A stretch of DNA of 14,255 nucleotides, taken from contig JAPLDN010000160.1 of the NCBI GenBank assembly GCA_026391755.1, positions 1 to 14,255 of the forward strand. Direction: 5' to 3'. The number at the start of each line of letters is the position of its first letter. The stretch's first letter is position 1. Under the pieces are notes generated by a model. That model worked only from the letters and a program-made list of their open reading frames with translations. It was not told where the DNA came from and searched no databases. The stretch comes from Bacteroidota bacterium (GTDB taxonomy: Bacteria > Bacteroidota > Bacteroidia > Bacteroidales > FEN-979). Position numbers and translations under genes: made by a program. Positions 4,096-12,674 of this stretch are shown here, in pieces.

Positions 4096-7062
4096 ATGAA
4101 AAAACAATTACAAAAATTCAAATTATTGGCAGTGTTTCTGGCTATGGCCGGTATACTGCTAAGCGGTTCGGCATTCTCCGCGGTAATCAACCTCTCGGGG
4201 AGTTTGACTGTAACCACGACTGGAGCAAATCCAGCCAACACAATTGCTACACCTCCAGCCGGCGTATTAGTTACAGCACAGAGATTTAGCGGTGTCACTG
4301 GCTTTATCGTCGGAACTTACCCCGCATATACTGATGCAGCCGGGAATTATGCCTTCACGGGATTACCGATCTCGGGAGCTGATTCTTATGTCGTTAGGGC
4401 ATCAGCAGCACTTTATTATGGTGCTCCGTCCATACATTATACTGCAACTCAGGCCGGGATTGCACTAACCCTTGTTTTTAATAAATTTGGCTTTAACGGG
4501 GGCAACGGGGCATTCCCATTATGGGAGCAGTTCCTTTCAAGCGCCACTCTTGATGGTATAAATCTTGTTGACGGAGACCAGATTGGAGTTTTTGATGGCG
4601 TTAAATGCGTTGGCCTGATGATATTTAATGGCGGGCTCGTTACCAGTAATGTTTTCGATCCGACCAACAACTTAATTTCCTATTCAACTTTATCCGGAGC
4701 AGGTTTACCTGCAGGTTACACACCGGGTGCTGCATCCTCATATCAATTATGGGTGCATGGAGCTCCTTTAGTCAGTCCTGCCGTTGTAACTCCTGTTCGC
4801 TCCAATATCGATGGAGTAAGTTATCTATTTAATACCTTTCCTCCTACTGGTATCTATACACATAGCGAAACCAGCCTGGACTTTACAACAGGCCTGCCTT
4901 TTTTGGTTACAATTCATGTAACGGATGCATCTTCACTTGCCGTTATTAATGACGCAACTGTTAAAATCAGCAAAGGCGGAACTCTTTTATATACTCTGAC
5001 AACAGGTATTGCCGGTGATTATACTACCGATCCGACCGTAACTCCCGGCACATACATTATTACAGTGACCCGCGCAGGCTACGTAACTGCTAATGTTACA
5101 GTGGTTTATACAGTTCCACCCGTCGTCTCAAATGTTGCTCTTACACCTTCAGGTTCGATCTCAGGTCATGTTGTACTGGCAGGTACCGGAGCCGGCATAG
5201 GCAATGCCACTGTTACTCTCACCCCCGGAGGAGCTACAGCTTTGACAGATATGTATGGCGGTTTTACCATTACCGGATTATCTGATGGATCATATACCCT
5301 GGCTGCAACAAAAGCCGGATTTACTTCTGGCAATGGCGCTGCAGTTGTTGCAGGTGGTCTTCCCACAACAGGCGTTCTTCTTACCCTCAATGCTTACACT
5401 GGTCATTTTACACCGGTTAGCGGAGATCCTTCCAAAACATGGACTGTCTATCTTTCCCAGGCCAAGATTGACGGAGCAGATATGGCCATTGGCGATGAAA
5501 TAGAGATACTCGATAATACAAATGGTTTCCCATGCGGCACTTATGTAATTACCAGCGGCCTCACGCCAGGTACTGCCCTGAGCCATGACATGATCGCATT
5601 CAGGTGGGTTTCAGGAACTACAGGGTTTACAGCCGGTAATCCTTATACATTCAAATGCTGGCAGAAAAGTTCAGGTACTGAATTCTTCCTAAATAATTTC
5701 ACAGTTGAAACCCCCAGTAGCTGGACTAATCATGATGCATGTCCTGACTTGCTCTCGGCAACTTATTACACAACGGTAACGCTTAATTTTACCGCTCAGA
5801 ATCCTGCCGCAGTTCAGCAGATCATAAACCTGAACCCGGGGATTAACTGGATCTCTTCTTATATTGTGCACAACACAACTGACATGGCAAGCATTATTCC
5901 TGCCTCAAAGTTGTCAAGCCAGAATGGAAACGGCAGTGCTAACACGGGAAGTAAAATACAGACGATTAAAAATACAGCAGGTTTGTCTTTCCTGGTTACC
6001 GGTTATAGTGCAGGACCACCAGTTGTTCCCGGAACCTGGACAAACAATATCGGTGCATGGGTAAATACCGAAGGGTATATATTCACAATGAATTCTACAA
6101 CAACTCTTACAATTCAAGGCACCAGGATTGACCCAGCAACAGTTATTGCTTTGAATAATGTTGGTAATCCGAATTCCTTTTTCATGGTGGGCAATCTTTT
6201 AAGCAGCCCGGTAAATGCTGCAACTGCCTTCTCTGAATTACTTACTGGAGGACTTTTAGATCCTGCGTTTACATTGTATATTAAAAATTCAGCAGGCCGT
6301 ATGTTCTGGAATATCAGCGGCTCCCTCGTGAATAATATCGGAAGTATTATCCCCGGAGAAGGATATCAGTTCCTTGTTACAGCAAATGCAACACCTAACT
6401 TCAGGTTACATGCCACGAAATCAGCTGAATTGAACCAGGAAGATTACACTGCAAGCCATTTCAGGGTCAGCGGTAATGCAGCCGACAATGTCTTTACAAT
6501 ATATGTCAGGACAACCGATTTTGTTGCAGGCGATGAAATTGCTGCATTTGCAGGTGATAAACTTGTTGGTGCAACAAAACTCGTTTCCCAGACAGGTAAA
6601 TTTGACAACCCGGTTCCGGCTTTCATGGCCTTATCAACCGGCGAAGGATTCAGGGCAGGCGATCCAATTACTCTCAGGGGATGGAGTGCAACCGAAAACA
6701 AGGAATATACTGTTACCTATACTCTTGACAATTCCGACGGAGCTTATTATAATACGGTTTATCCCAATGTTGATGGTCAGTTCTGCATTGCTACAGTAAC
6801 TAAATCAACTCTCGGTATCAACGATGCTTCAGCTATCGTTGCCAATATTTACCCGAACCCAGCACATGATTACCTGAAGGTGGTTGCCGATCGCACGATC
6901 GACAAGTTAACCCTCATGAATATCATGGGCCAGAAGGTTGCTGAGAAATCAGTAGACGCTTCCTCTGCACAGCTTAATACCAGCAATATTAAAGCCGGTG
7001 TTTATTTCTTAAGGATTGAATGCAACGGACAGGTTTCGACCCAGAAAGTTGTAATACAATAA
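4096..7062 (+). CDS. Large secreted mosaic protein with carboxypeptidase-regulatory-like domain and T9SS type A sorting tail
   Basis: A 988-residue protein. A Sec signal peptide (about 1-29, LLAVFLAMAGILLSGSAFS) is followed by an Ig-like segment (about 30-125), a module with GDQIGVFDGVKCVG (160-173), and a beta-rich repeat with TVKISKGGTLLYTL (about 270-350). A carboxypeptidase-regulatory-like domain follows (about 352-430, SGHVVLAGTGAGIGNATVTL ... GGFTITGLSDGSYTL). Two further modules contain GDEIEILDNTNGFPCG (466-481) and GDEIAAFAGDKLVG (812-825). Between them is a segment opening INLNPGINWISSY (577-589). The last 75 or so residues form a type A sorting domain (Por_Secre_tail type): IYPNPAHDYLKV (918-929), LMNIMGQKV (940-948), AGVYFLRIECNG (967-978) and the end QKVVIQ. 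This tail directs export by the T9SS and is normally cleaved during attachment to the surface or release. No enzymatic motif was recognised; adhesion or glycan binding is only a guess. It is monocistronic. Confidence 0.9.
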   Translation: MKKQLQKFKLLAVFLAMAGILLSGSAFSAVINLSGSLTVTTTGANPANTIATPPAGVLVTAQRFSGVTGFIVGTYPAYTDAAGNYAFTGLPISGADSYVVRASAALYYGAPSIHYTATQAGIALTLVFNKFGFNGGNGAFPLWEQFLSSATLDGINLVDGDQIGVFDGVKCVGLMIFNGGLVTSNVFDPTNNLISYSTLSGAGLPAGYTPGAASSYQLWVHGAPLVSPAVVTPVRSNIDGVSYLFNTFPPTGIYTHSETSLDFTTGLPFLVTIHVTDASSLAVINDATVKISKGGTLLYTLTTGIAGDYTTDPTVTPGTYIITVTRAGYVTANVTVVYTVPPVVSNVALTPSGSISGHVVLAGTGAGIGNATVTLTPGGATALTDMYGGFTITGLSDGSYTLAATKAGFTSGNGAAVVAGGLPTTGVLLTLNAYTGHFTPVSGDPSKTWTVYLSQAKIDGADMAIGDEIEILDNTNGFPCGTYVITSGLTPGTALSHDMIAFRWVSGTTGFTAGNPYTFKCWQKSSGTEFFLNNFTVETPSSWTNHDACPDLLSATYYTTVTLNFTAQNPAAVQQIINLNPGINWISSYIVHNTTDMASIIPASKLSSQNGNGSANTGSKIQTIKNTAGLSFLVTGYSAGPPVVPGTWTNNIGAWVNTEGYIFTMNSTTTLTIQGTRIDPATVIALNNVGNPNSFFMVGNLLSSPVNAATAFSELLTGGLLDPAFTLYIKNSAGRMFWNISGSLVNNIGSIIPGEGYQFLVTANATPNFRLHATKSAELNQEDYTASHFRVSGNAADNVFTIYVRTTDFVAGDEIAAFAGDKLVGATKLVSQTGKFDNPVPAFMALSTGEGFRAGDPITLRGWSATENKEYTVTYTLDNSDGAYYNTVYPNVDGQFCIATVTKSTLGINDASAIVANIYPNPAHDYLKVVADRTIDKLTLMNIMGQKVAEKSVDASSAQLNTSNIKAGVYFLRIECNGQVSTQKVVIQ

Positions 7063-7083
7063 GCAGAAAATTGATTGATGGTT

Positions 7084-7115
7084 AAAAAGACCGCTCGAAA
7101 GGGCGGTCTTTTTTT
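7084..7115. terminator. Strong bidirectional terminator between the cargo gene and the FkbM gene
   Basis: AAAAAGACCGC (7084-7094) pairs with GCGGTCTTTTT (7103-7113). With a T-G and a C-G pair added, the loop closes as a GAAA tetraloop (7097-7100). T residues continue to 7115 on the + strand, and the A run gives a T run on the - strand, so it can stop both converging transcripts. Confidence 0.9.
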
Positions 7116-7153
7116 ATGGTGTGAAATGAAAGGGCGCTTCGTTTATGGAGGGA

Positions 7154-7951
7154 TCAGGACTTTTTCCGGTAAGCGACATTGTATTTGTCGACCGGCAGGC
7201 ATTCATACTCGCCTGTAAGAGCAAGAAGCTCATTTAACCTGTCAATGGACTGATGCTTTTTTTCCATGACCAGGAGTATGTTCCTGTGGCTTTTGAGAAA
7301 CTCTATGGCTCCGAGTAAAATCATATCCTCCATACCCTCGGCATCCATTTTGATCAGAATTTTTTCGTCATGTAAAATCCCAAGCCCGGCCGTAATGGCA
7401 TCCAGCCTGAAGATCTTTAAATTTATGATCTCTTTACTGTTCTTAGGACCCTTGTATTCGGAAACCTGGGTGGCAAGCCTTGATGCCCCTGTATTGACTT
7501 TCTCAAAAATAAATTCGCTGCTGCAATCCTCGCATCCTAATGCATAATTATGACTGCGGATGTTATCCTCCAGATTATTCAGGCTTATGTTCGTTAGCAT
7601 GGCCTGGTAGTTTTCGGGCATAGGCTCGAATGCATGACAAATTAAGCCCTTCTGAGCCATCAGGATGCTGTAAATACCGATGTTTGCACCTATGTCGAGG
7701 AATACCGAATACTCCTTGTAATGCTTAAGGAAAAATTGCTTGACCTCCCATTCGTAAGCATAGTTCGCGAATTGAAAATCAATAGTCCCTTTTCTTACAT
7801 AAAACTTACCGAGACTGCTGGTATATTCTCCCGATTTCTTTAAAGGGCGTTTGAAAAGCTGGTAGCCGATTGCAGTAAAAAAAATGCCGTATTCCTTATA
7901 TTTAGCGTAATCCTGAAAATACCTTATATACGTTAATATCTTGTTCGACAT
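7154..7951 (-). CDS. FkbM family methyltransferase
   Basis: A 265-residue soluble protein. The SAM-binding motif I is VFLDIGANIGIYSILMA (83-99); the acidic end of the second strand, CHAFEPMPENYQAM (105-118), is expected to bind the ribose of SAM. The family motif IKMDAEGME (200-208) corresponds to the usual IKIDVEGAE. Together these define the FkbM/Methyltransf_21 family, named for a macrolide O-methyltransferase. Relatives in Gram-negative bacteria often modify sugars of surface glycans, but no substrate can be assigned here. The first 80 residues are basic and aromatic-rich. The ATG lies 38 bp after the tamL stop on the same strand; only a one-mismatch -7 element (TACTTTAG at 7979-7972) lies between, so transcription with tamL is likely. 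It ends at the bidirectional terminator at 7084-7115. Confidence 0.9.
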   Translation of the reverse strand: MSNKILTYIRYFQDYAKYKEYGIFFTAIGYQLFKRPLKKSGEYTSSLGKFYVRKGTIDFQFANYAYEWEVKQFFLKHYKEYSVFLDIGANIGIYSILMAQKGLICHAFEPMPENYQAMLTNISLNNLEDNIRSHNYALGCEDCSSEFIFEKVNTGASRLATQVSEYKGPKNSKEIINLKIFRLDAITAGLGILHDEKILIKMDAEGMEDMILLGAIEFLKSHRNILLVMEKKHQSIDRLNELLALTGEYECLPVDKYNVAYRKKS

Positions 7952-7989
7952 CCTGAATTGCTAAATATTTGCTAAAGTAATACTTATTA

Positions 7990-10347
7990 TTAAAACGGGT
8001 AGCCTATCCCGAAATTCCAAACGATATCCTGTAATTGCATTTTGTTGAAATACCAGCGCTGTCCCTGGGGATACCAGGGCACGCGGATTGGGATTGCCGG
8101 GTCAAGACGGATCATAAAAAAGTTGAAATCGAGCCTGAGACCAATGCCTGCGTCGATAGCTATATCGGGCAGGAATGTTGACAGGGTTATCACTCCCCCC
8201 GGAAGGTCTGTTGAGGGTTTAATCAGCCAAACATTACCCATGTCAAGAAACAAGGCGCCCTTAAACACTTTGTATATAGGGAAACGGTATTCCATATTAG
8301 CTTCGATCTGCATGTCGCCAAACTGGTTGTAATTCCCGGCAGTAGTGTCATTATGATAACTTCCGGGTCCGAGGTAACCCATCTTCCACCCCCTGAGATC
8401 GTTGGCCCCGCCTGCGAAAAAAGCTTTTTCAAAGGGTAGCGCAATGGAATTTCCATAAGGGATGCCAATACCGGTATAGAAGCGGTATACAATGGTATGC
8501 TGTTTGCTTATTTTCTCATAATACCGGATATCGAAATCGGGGCGCACATACTGGGCGTATTGAATATTAAGCAGCGTATAATAACCCTCACTGTTTTTTG
8601 GAGCTTTCACAAGATTATCAATGCCATATAAAAGATTCCCGCCTGTTTCAAAGTTCGTCCTTAAATAGATATAATCATCGAGGCGGTTCAATTTCTGGCT
8701 GGTGTACTGAAGTGTGTACCTCAAGCCGGCGACAAGATGGTCGGTATATTGGTATTTTAACCTCTGGTCGGTGAGGGAGTTCAGGTACGCATCGAAATAT
8801 TCGTCTCCGAAGACTTTCACAAGGGCGATTTCAACGGGGTTGATAGTCTGGCTGAGCCGGCTGTTCTGGACCCAGGTATATCCAAACGTCATATTGGTGA
8901 TATGACGGTCGTAGTCCTGCTGCCTCTGGAAATTATACCCGATGCTGATCGTCGTCTTCGGTTTCATTTTTTTTGGCAGATGTTCAGGTTTTATCGGGAA
9001 TAGAAACTGGGGGAAGGTAAGACTGGCGCTGAGCCCGATTTCGAGAACATTAAATAACTTTTTTGGCAAGCTGTCATAAAGGGGAGGTTGGGTCTGGGCC
9101 GAAAGGCTGAGGCCTATCCTGAGAAGCTGAGCACCCCTGAATATATTCCTGTTCGAGTAGGTTAGCCCGCCCTGCAATCCGAAAGCGCCGGCTGAGTTTG
9201 TACCGTCGGTGGAAACAGTGAAAGCATGTCCCGGTGACCTTGAAAGCTGCACACGGCAATCAATGGGATCGGCATTCTTTTTGGTTGTATCCCTTTTTGA
9301 TTCCGAAGGGGCAAAACGAAGATTGATATACTTGAATACCTGCAGACCGGCGAGGCGGCTGTATGTTTCGTTGACAAGGTCAAGGCTGTAATAACTTCCA
9401 GGCTCCACAAAAATCGACTGGGTGATGGTGCGGGGCTTGATCGACATTTTAGTGTCGTAAAGGAAATAATAACTATACTTCGATTTTTCTTTTTTTGGTC
9501 CTTCAAACTCGGTAAGTAGTGTGTCGTAACGAATGGAATCACCTGCGAGATGGTCGAACTCGGGATAGATATACATCCGGTTGATGTAATAGCGTTTATG
9601 GGGAACCGCAACCATCATGGCCGGGTCGTCGACTGAAGGAACAACCGGGTCGGTGATTTCAATGGTTACATCCATTTTACGCTGGCCAATCGTGCTGTCG
9701 ACACGGTAAGCGATATAGTTTGTCGAGAACCTGTAAAACCCTTTATTATTGAGATTAATAGCAATGCGCGTTCGTTCATCGTCAAGTTTGTAAGCATCGA
9801 AATTCATACCTGGCTTTATCAGGGATTTGGCGGTATCCTTATATATAAACCTGGCGACAAGAGTATCAGGTATGGCATATTCCAGTTTTTTGATTTTATA
9901 AGGAGTGGTGGTTTTAACATGGTAATGGACACTTGCTTTTTTCTTTTTAATAACGATGGAATCCCTTACTGTCGAATTGAAATACCCTTTATTGGCAAGG
10001 TAAATCGTCATTTGTTTGCATGCTATAACGGCAAGGCTTGTGTCAAGTAAAACAGGCGCTGCCCCTGCAGTATTCCTAAGCCACTTTTTGAATTTGCTGT
10101 CTTTTCCTTTGCAGCCCCAATTGTATAATGCAATATTAGACCTGAAAAGGCCGAATAATTTTTTATTCGGCTGCTGCTGGAGGTACCCGCTAAGGTCATC
10201 CGAAGTCACCTTCATCGTATTGATTTTGAATTTATTCTGTATGAGAAGGTATTCCTTTGGCCCGAGGTTTTTAGTGACATTACAGGCCGTAAGGATCATC
10301 AGTATGCAGGTAAAACAAACCCATGGCCGAATTTGTAATGGCTTCAA
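7990..10347 (-). CDS. tamL: TamL: lipid-anchored BamA/TamA-family outer-membrane protein
   Basis: About 785 residues from the start chosen here. The N-terminus is a lipoprotein signal peptide, MKPLQIRPWVCFTCILMILTAC, whose cysteine would be lipidated. This anchor distinguishes the Bacteroidota TamL from ordinary TamA. POTRA-like segments follow, including KEYLLIQNKFKI and an LSGYLQQQPNKKLFGL region near the start and NLNNKGFYRFSTNYI further on. The C-terminal half is a 16-strand-type Omp85 barrel, with the conserved FFAGGANDLRGWKMGYLGPG (LRGW is the Omp85 loop-6 motif) and a terminal phenylalanine (FGIGYPF). It is thought to insert proteins into or transport material across the outer membrane, with TamB-like partners. 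The frame opens at a TTG at 10371, but a perfect -7 element (10380-10373) puts the mRNA start near 10366. I therefore prefer the TTG at 10347, which also yields a compact signal peptide. No ATG precedes the lipobox except one only five codons before the cysteine. Confidence 0.9.
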   Translation of the reverse strand: MKPLQIRPWVCFTCILMILTACNVTKNLGPKEYLLIQNKFKINTMKVTSDDLSGYLQQQPNKKLFGLFRSNIALYNWGCKGKDSKFKKWLRNTAGAAPVLLDTSLAVIACKQMTIYLANKGYFNSTVRDSIVIKKKKASVHYHVKTTTPYKIKKLEYAIPDTLVARFIYKDTAKSLIKPGMNFDAYKLDDERTRIAINLNNKGFYRFSTNYIAYRVDSTIGQRKMDVTIEITDPVVPSVDDPAMMVAVPHKRYYINRMYIYPEFDHLAGDSIRYDTLLTEFEGPKKEKSKYSYYFLYDTKMSIKPRTITQSIFVEPGSYYSLDLVNETYSRLAGLQVFKYINLRFAPSESKRDTTKKNADPIDCRVQLSRSPGHAFTVSTDGTNSAGAFGLQGGLTYSNRNIFRGAQLLRIGLSLSAQTQPPLYDSLPKKLFNVLEIGLSASLTFPQFLFPIKPEHLPKKMKPKTTISIGYNFQRQQDYDRHITNMTFGYTWVQNSRLSQTINPVEIALVKVFGDEYFDAYLNSLTDQRLKYQYTDHLVAGLRYTLQYTSQKLNRLDDYIYLRTNFETGGNLLYGIDNLVKAPKNSEGYYTLLNIQYAQYVRPDFDIRYYEKISKQHTIVYRFYTGIGIPYGNSIALPFEKAFFAGGANDLRGWKMGYLGPGSYHNDTTAGNYNQFGDMQIEANMEYRFPIYKVFKGALFLDMGNVWLIKPSTDLPGGVITLSTFLPDIAIDAGIGLRLDFNFFMIRLDPAIPIRVPWYPQGQRWYFNKMQLQDIVWNFGIGYPF

Positions 10348-10372
10348 TGTAAAGGAAATTAAGAATGGCAAA

Positions 10373-10380
10373 CAAATGTA
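10373..10380 (-). promoter_or_regulatory. -7 promoter element TACATTTG for tamL
   Basis: Read on the - strand, 10380-10373 is TACATTTG, a perfect TAnnTTTG. Predicted transcription start is near 10366, leaving about 19 nt before the TTG at 10347. No TTG lies at the usual upstream distance, only a T-rich TTTTCG. It is divergent to the tRNA promoter. Confidence 0.55.
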
Positions 10381-10418
10381 ACGAGAATTATTTAGATCGA
10401 AAATTATAGACTGTGCTT

Positions 10419-10447
10419 TTGGGATATGAAAAAAAATCGTACTTTTG
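10419..10447 (+). promoter_or_regulatory. Promoter of tRNA-Val
   Basis: TTG (10419-10421) is followed after 18 bp by TACTTTTG (10440-10447), a perfect TAnnTTTG. Transcription should begin near 10454, about 8 nt before the mature tRNA. Confidence 0.65.
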
Positions 10448-10461
10448 CACCCTCGAATTAA

Positions 10462-10536
10462 GGGAGCATAGCTCAGCCGGTTCAGAGCATCTGCCTTACA
10501 AGCAGAGGGTCACAGGTTCGAATCCTGTTGCTCCCA
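10462..10536 (+). tRNA. tRNA-Val, anticodon UAC
   Basis: A complete 75-nt cloverleaf. The acceptor stem GGGAGCA (10462-10468) pairs with TGCTCCC (10529-10535). The D arm is GCTCAGCCGGTTCAGAGC. The anticodon stem TCTGC/GCAGA encloses the loop CTTACAA, so the anticodon is TAC and reads GUA and related valine codons. The T arm is ACAGGTTCGAATCCTGT. The discriminator base is A10536. The 3' CCA is not encoded (the next bases are CAA) and must be added after transcription. Confidence 0.96.
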
Positions 10537-10541
10537 CAAAT

Positions 10542-10579
10542 AAAAAAGGGTTTCAACCTGAAAGTTGAAACCCTTTTTT
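10542..10579. terminator. Bidirectional terminator shared by tRNA-Val and the LruC-domain gene
   Basis: A long perfect stem: A6-GGGTTTCAAC (10542-10557) pairs with GTTGAAACCC-T6 (10564-10579) around a 6-nt loop. The T6 run serves the + strand tRNA transcript, and the A6 run gives U6 for the - strand gene that ends at 10602. It starts 5 nt after the tRNA. Confidence 0.92.
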
Positions 10580-10601
10580 ATTGCTCGGTGAACCTTTATG
10601 G

Positions 10602-12656
10602 TCAATGTGTATATATTTTCGAATTATCCCTGTATCCTGAAGCTGTATTGTTATACCAGTCGGTATACGAAGTCCCGTTGCTTTGCGCCCATTGCACGAA
10701 ATGCAGGTATGCCGTATTGACGGGGGCTTTTTCGATGGGGTAGCTGAATTTCTCCGCCAGGTTGAAGGCCCAGGGCAGGTTGAGGGAAGTTTTATAATAC
10801 CTTCCGGTTGCAGGATTGCTGTTATCATCCATTGTGCCGAAGTAAGTCTGGTTTGCTTTATCCGTCGGCGGTTTGTCGGGGAGATGGACTTCCCTGCCGC
10901 GGTCCTGGTTGACATAAATGAAGGGGTTGTAAGGCGGGGTTCCTATAGTACCCACCGCAATGGGTTCCGTCAGGGTGATGTCAAGATTCAACACATCCGG
11001 AGTGACATAGGGACAGCCAAGGGTCGTATTTGAGCCGATGCCGCATCCGGGATCTATAGGCTTCAGTCTGTCATACGCATCATCATAGGCAATGATGACT
11101 GCATTGGTCTGACCCGATTCGGTATTATTCGGGTTCAGGCTGATGGTGCCGTGCTGCAGCGATGTCCCTGTCACACTGGCAATTTTGTTCCAGGGAACGG
11201 GAAGCAAGATGCCGAATCCGTTATGGAAGGAGGCCCCCATGGCTTCTGTGCTGAGCGTTGCTTTTATCTCAACAACTTTATTGAGGTTGTTTGTGATCTG
11301 ATCAAAGCGATAGCTGACCACGAGGTCGTTCAGGTCATAATCCCCTTTCCCCGGCCAGAGGTCCTCAAAACTCAGAGAGCCATACCCCGTGCTGCTGGGA
11401 TAATAATTGTGAAAGCATTTTGTCGGATCGTCAGGGAAATCATCATCATTATCGCATACACCGTCATGGTCGCGGTCGGGACGGGTGTTATCGATATTGG
11501 GCATATTATCGGTATTAACACCCGAAACAGGGGTTGCTGTTACATCAAAAACGTTATCGTTGAAGTCGGAATCGGAACCTTCGTCGCGTTTCCAGTCTTC
11601 AAAAGCGAACAGGACCTGGTGCCGCCCCGGATCCCTTAACAGGATAGTATGCCTTTTCAGGTTGGGGTTCGTTTCGGGGTTGAGGTTGTCAATCGAATAA
11701 AATGTCCACTGACCGGTGGTAATGGTTGATCCGTTCCAGCCATTGGCAAAGATGACCCAGCCGAGAGATTTGCCGGCAGGGAACCTTCCCAGGTACACCT
11801 TGTTTCCCGTAGCCAATCCGCCACTATTGCCTGTCAATGCTACATTGGGCCAGATGACCTTGATGGAATCGATCTGGCTTGGATTCGAGGGCGGATTATT
11901 TGTATTGAATGTGAAGAACCCTACGATATTGTGAAATCCGCAGTATGAACTGATATAAGTGATCCATACATCGCATTGTTCCCTTAATGGTAGGTTTGTC
12001 TCGTTTGTGCTTGTCAGGTACTGGGGATGACTATTCGCAACGTTCTGACCTTCAGGGAAAGAGGCATTGATGTCGTTCAGGAGAGAAGCCGAAACAACAT
12101 CATTCACAGATTCCAGGTAGTTCGGCGCTCCAACTGAAGTATAAGTTCCCAACACCCAGACCTTCGGAATGCCTGTAGGAATAAGACCTTCGGCCGATTT
12201 CTTCTTCCCGGGATTAGGGGTCTTGCCGCCAAATGTGCATACAATTGCATTGCCTGTCACAGGAACGGTCTTCTGGTACAGTAGCCCTACATATTTGTTA
12301 GTGATGCACAGCTCGGTCAGGTAGGTCGGAACCGGCCTTGTGAATTTTACCTGCCCGTTTGCGTCTGTTATCCCGCTATGCAGTAAAATCCCCCCCTGCT
12401 CAGGGCTTGTTGTGTAAATATCGAACCTTACCGAAGGAATCGGGGCGTCTGTGTTGTCAAGGGCCGTTATCTGGAAGCTCACATCCCTTGCCGTTGCCCA
12501 GTCAAATGTCGCAGGGAAGGGTATCTGGTCGATCGTCTGAGGGGTTGAATTGTCATTTCCGCTGTTTTTTTTGCAGGAAGACAAGCAAACAACAAGCATT
12601 ACCGGGATCATTACTCCGACGGTAAAAGCAAATCTTTTTAGGTGAATGGTTTTCAT
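10602..12656 (-). CDS. LruC-domain lipoprotein with DUF4114 and a calcium-type repeat
   Basis: 684 residues from the ATG at 12656. The start MKTIHLKRFAFTVGVMIPVM leads to a lipobox LSSC (cysteine at residue 28), so it is an exported lipoprotein. An Ig-like segment (about 50-125) contains SGITDANGQVKFTRPVPTYL. A DUF4114-type region (about 285-370) contains LLRDPGRHQVLFAFEDWKR and DSDFNDNVFDV. It is followed by a thrombospondin-type-3-like acidic motif DRDHDGVCDNDDDFPDDP (394-411), probably binding calcium, and then the LruC domain signature SLSFEDLWPGKGDYDLNDLV (427-446). The rest (about 446-684) fits the DUF4842/LruC family. Members are secreted or surface proteins of unknown role, named after a Leptospira antigen. 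The frame extends to a TTG at 12677, but that codon overlaps the -7 promoter element and would put seven residues before the signal peptide. Confidence 0.88.
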   Translation of the reverse strand: MKTIHLKRFAFTVGVMIPVMLVVCLSSCKKNSGNDNSTPQTIDQIPFPATFDWATARDVSFQITALDNTDAPIPSVRFDIYTTSPEQGGILLHSGITDANGQVKFTRPVPTYLTELCITNKYVGLLYQKTVPVTGNAIVCTFGGKTPNPGKKKSAEGLIPTGIPKVWVLGTYTSVGAPNYLESVNDVVSASLLNDINASFPEGQNVANSHPQYLTSTNETNLPLREQCDVWITYISSYCGFHNIVGFFTFNTNNPPSNPSQIDSIKVIWPNVALTGNSGGLATGNKVYLGRFPAGKSLGWVIFANGWNGSTITTGQWTFYSIDNLNPETNPNLKRHTILLRDPGRHQVLFAFEDWKRDEGSDSDFNDNVFDVTATPVSGVNTDNMPNIDNTRPDRDHDGVCDNDDDFPDDPTKCFHNYYPSSTGYGSLSFEDLWPGKGDYDLNDLVVSYRFDQITNNLNKVVEIKATLSTEAMGASFHNGFGILLPVPWNKIASVTGTSLQHGTISLNPNNTESGQTNAVIIAYDDAYDRLKPIDPGCGIGSNTTLGCPYVTPDVLNLDITLTEPIAVGTIGTPPYNPFIYVNQDRGREVHLPDKPPTDKANQTYFGTMDDNSNPATGRYYKTSLNLPWAFNLAEKFSYPIEKAPVNTAYLHFVQWAQSNGTSYTDWYNNTASGYRDNSKIYTH

Positions 12657-12674
12657 GGGTAATGAATTTAAAAA

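Noticed and set aside
9512..9525. GGTAAGTAGTGTGT on the + strand, resembling the reverse complement of the ACACTTACC word
   Set aside because: It lies inside the tamL coding region, matches only partly and has no second copy 21 bp away.
9162..9611. 149-residue - strand frame within tamL
   Set aside because: Out of frame with tamL on the same strand, serine/proline-rich shadow; the tamL frame has continuous Omp85 features.
11151..11639. 162-residue + strand frame opposite the LruC-domain gene
   Set aside because: Shadow of a gene with clear domains on the other strand; composition (VIIIVKAF, IIIIIAYTVMV) reflects reverse-complement acidic codons.
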